From assembly GCA_045591485.1 (NCBI GenBank), contig JAZNSV010000119.1, positions 1 through 7,032 on the forward strand: a stretch of DNA of 7,032 bases, read 5' to 3'. This stretch comes from Colimorpha sp045591485. Lineage in GTDB: Bacteria > Bacteroidota > Bacteroidia > Bacteroidales > P3. The position numbers and the translations under genes are program-made. Below, in pieces: positions 6,839 to 7,032 of the stretch; within the stretch, counting starts at the first letter, position 1, and every line of letters begins with the position of its first letter. Under the pieces are notes generated by a model, which saw nothing but the letters and a program-made list of their open reading frames with translations, was not told the origin of the DNA and made no database searches.

Positions 6839-7032
6839 ATGAAATTCACACTACATATTTGGCGCCAGGAGAATGCCCGCGCCAAAGGGCACTTCGAGAC
6901 CTACGAGATCGACAACATCAGCGCCGACTGCTCGTTCCTCGAGATGCTCGACCAGCTCAACGAGAAGCTGGTCAACGACCATATTACCCACCCCGTCTGC
7001 TTCGACAACGACTGCCGCGAAGGCATCTGCGG
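6839..7032 (+). CDS. sdhB: Succinate dehydrogenase/fumarate reductase iron-sulfur subunit, N-terminal 64 residues (3'-truncated by window edge)
   Basis: Iron-sulfur subunit that passes electrons between the SdhA flavin and the SdhC hemes through 2Fe-2S, 4Fe-4S and 3Fe-4S clusters. Only the start of the plant-type ferredoxin domain is in the window: MKFTLHIWRQ, then the cluster motif DNDCREGICG at the edge. Cys59 and Cys64 are the first two 2Fe-2S ligands; the remaining ligands and both other clusters are beyond base 7032. Full-length members are about 230-260 residues. The ATG at 6839 places the conserved FTLHIWRQ strand at the very N-terminus, as in relatives. The AAAGGA at 6831-6836 is only 2 nt from the ATG, too close to act as a normal Shine-Dalgarno site. 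The order after sdhA is the standard C-A-B arrangement. The heptad stem-loop at 6750-6831 separates it from sdhA. Confidence 0.95.
   Translation, partial: MKFTLHIWRQENARAKGHFETYEIDNISADCSFLEMLDQLNEKLVNDHITHPVCFDNDCREGIC

Overview
The window looks like a chromosomal segment of a fairly GC-rich member of the Bacteroidales (phylum Bacteroidota). Three things support this. The succinate dehydrogenase/fumarate reductase genes are of the Bacteroidetes 'B-type' (one cytochrome b anchor subunit, order C-A-B). Two promoters fit the Bacteroides -33/-7 consensus (TTTG, 19-21 nt, TAnnTTTG). Translation starts lie in A-rich leaders without usable Shine-Dalgarno sequences. The genus cannot be fixed from the sequence alone.

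Layout. Positions 3-1562 (+) are the C-terminal part of valyl-tRNA synthetase. It converges on a minus-strand gene (1633-2367) for a secreted coiled-coil protein; a bidirectional terminator hairpin lies between them. A 478-bp divergent spacer (2368-2845) holds a promoter for each flanking gene, a 10-C tract, a hairpin/direct-repeat block and a symmetric array of degenerate 11-bp repeats. The sdh/frd locus follows on the plus strand: sdhC (2846-3805), a predicted beta-barrel lipoprotein (3840-4622), sdhA (4754-6742) and the start of sdhB (6839 to the window edge).

The three Sdh proteins should form a membrane-bound succinate:quinone oxidoreductase. The FAD subunit SdhA and the iron-sulfur subunit SdhB sit on the cytoplasmic face, anchored by the di-heme SdhC. 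In anaerobic Bacteroidales this complex usually works as a fumarate reductase ending the succinate-producing branch.

The unusual points are these. (1) The gene between sdhC and sdhA encodes a lipoprotein whose first residues (MNLDSKIPEE) closely match the SdhA N-terminus (MILDPKIPEG), as if a lipoprotein gene had captured a duplicated sdhA start. (2) SdhC carries an acidic, Met-rich insertion of about 120 residues in the loop between its third and fourth membrane helices, predicted to be periplasmic. (3) Three intergenic gaps carry 7-bp-period repeats whose units mostly begin with TGA or TAA, twice as inverted pairs around a GC-rich core. (4) An 11-bp-period, mirror-symmetric array lies upstream of sdhC. 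No CRISPR array, tRNA, rRNA, transposase or phage gene was seen.
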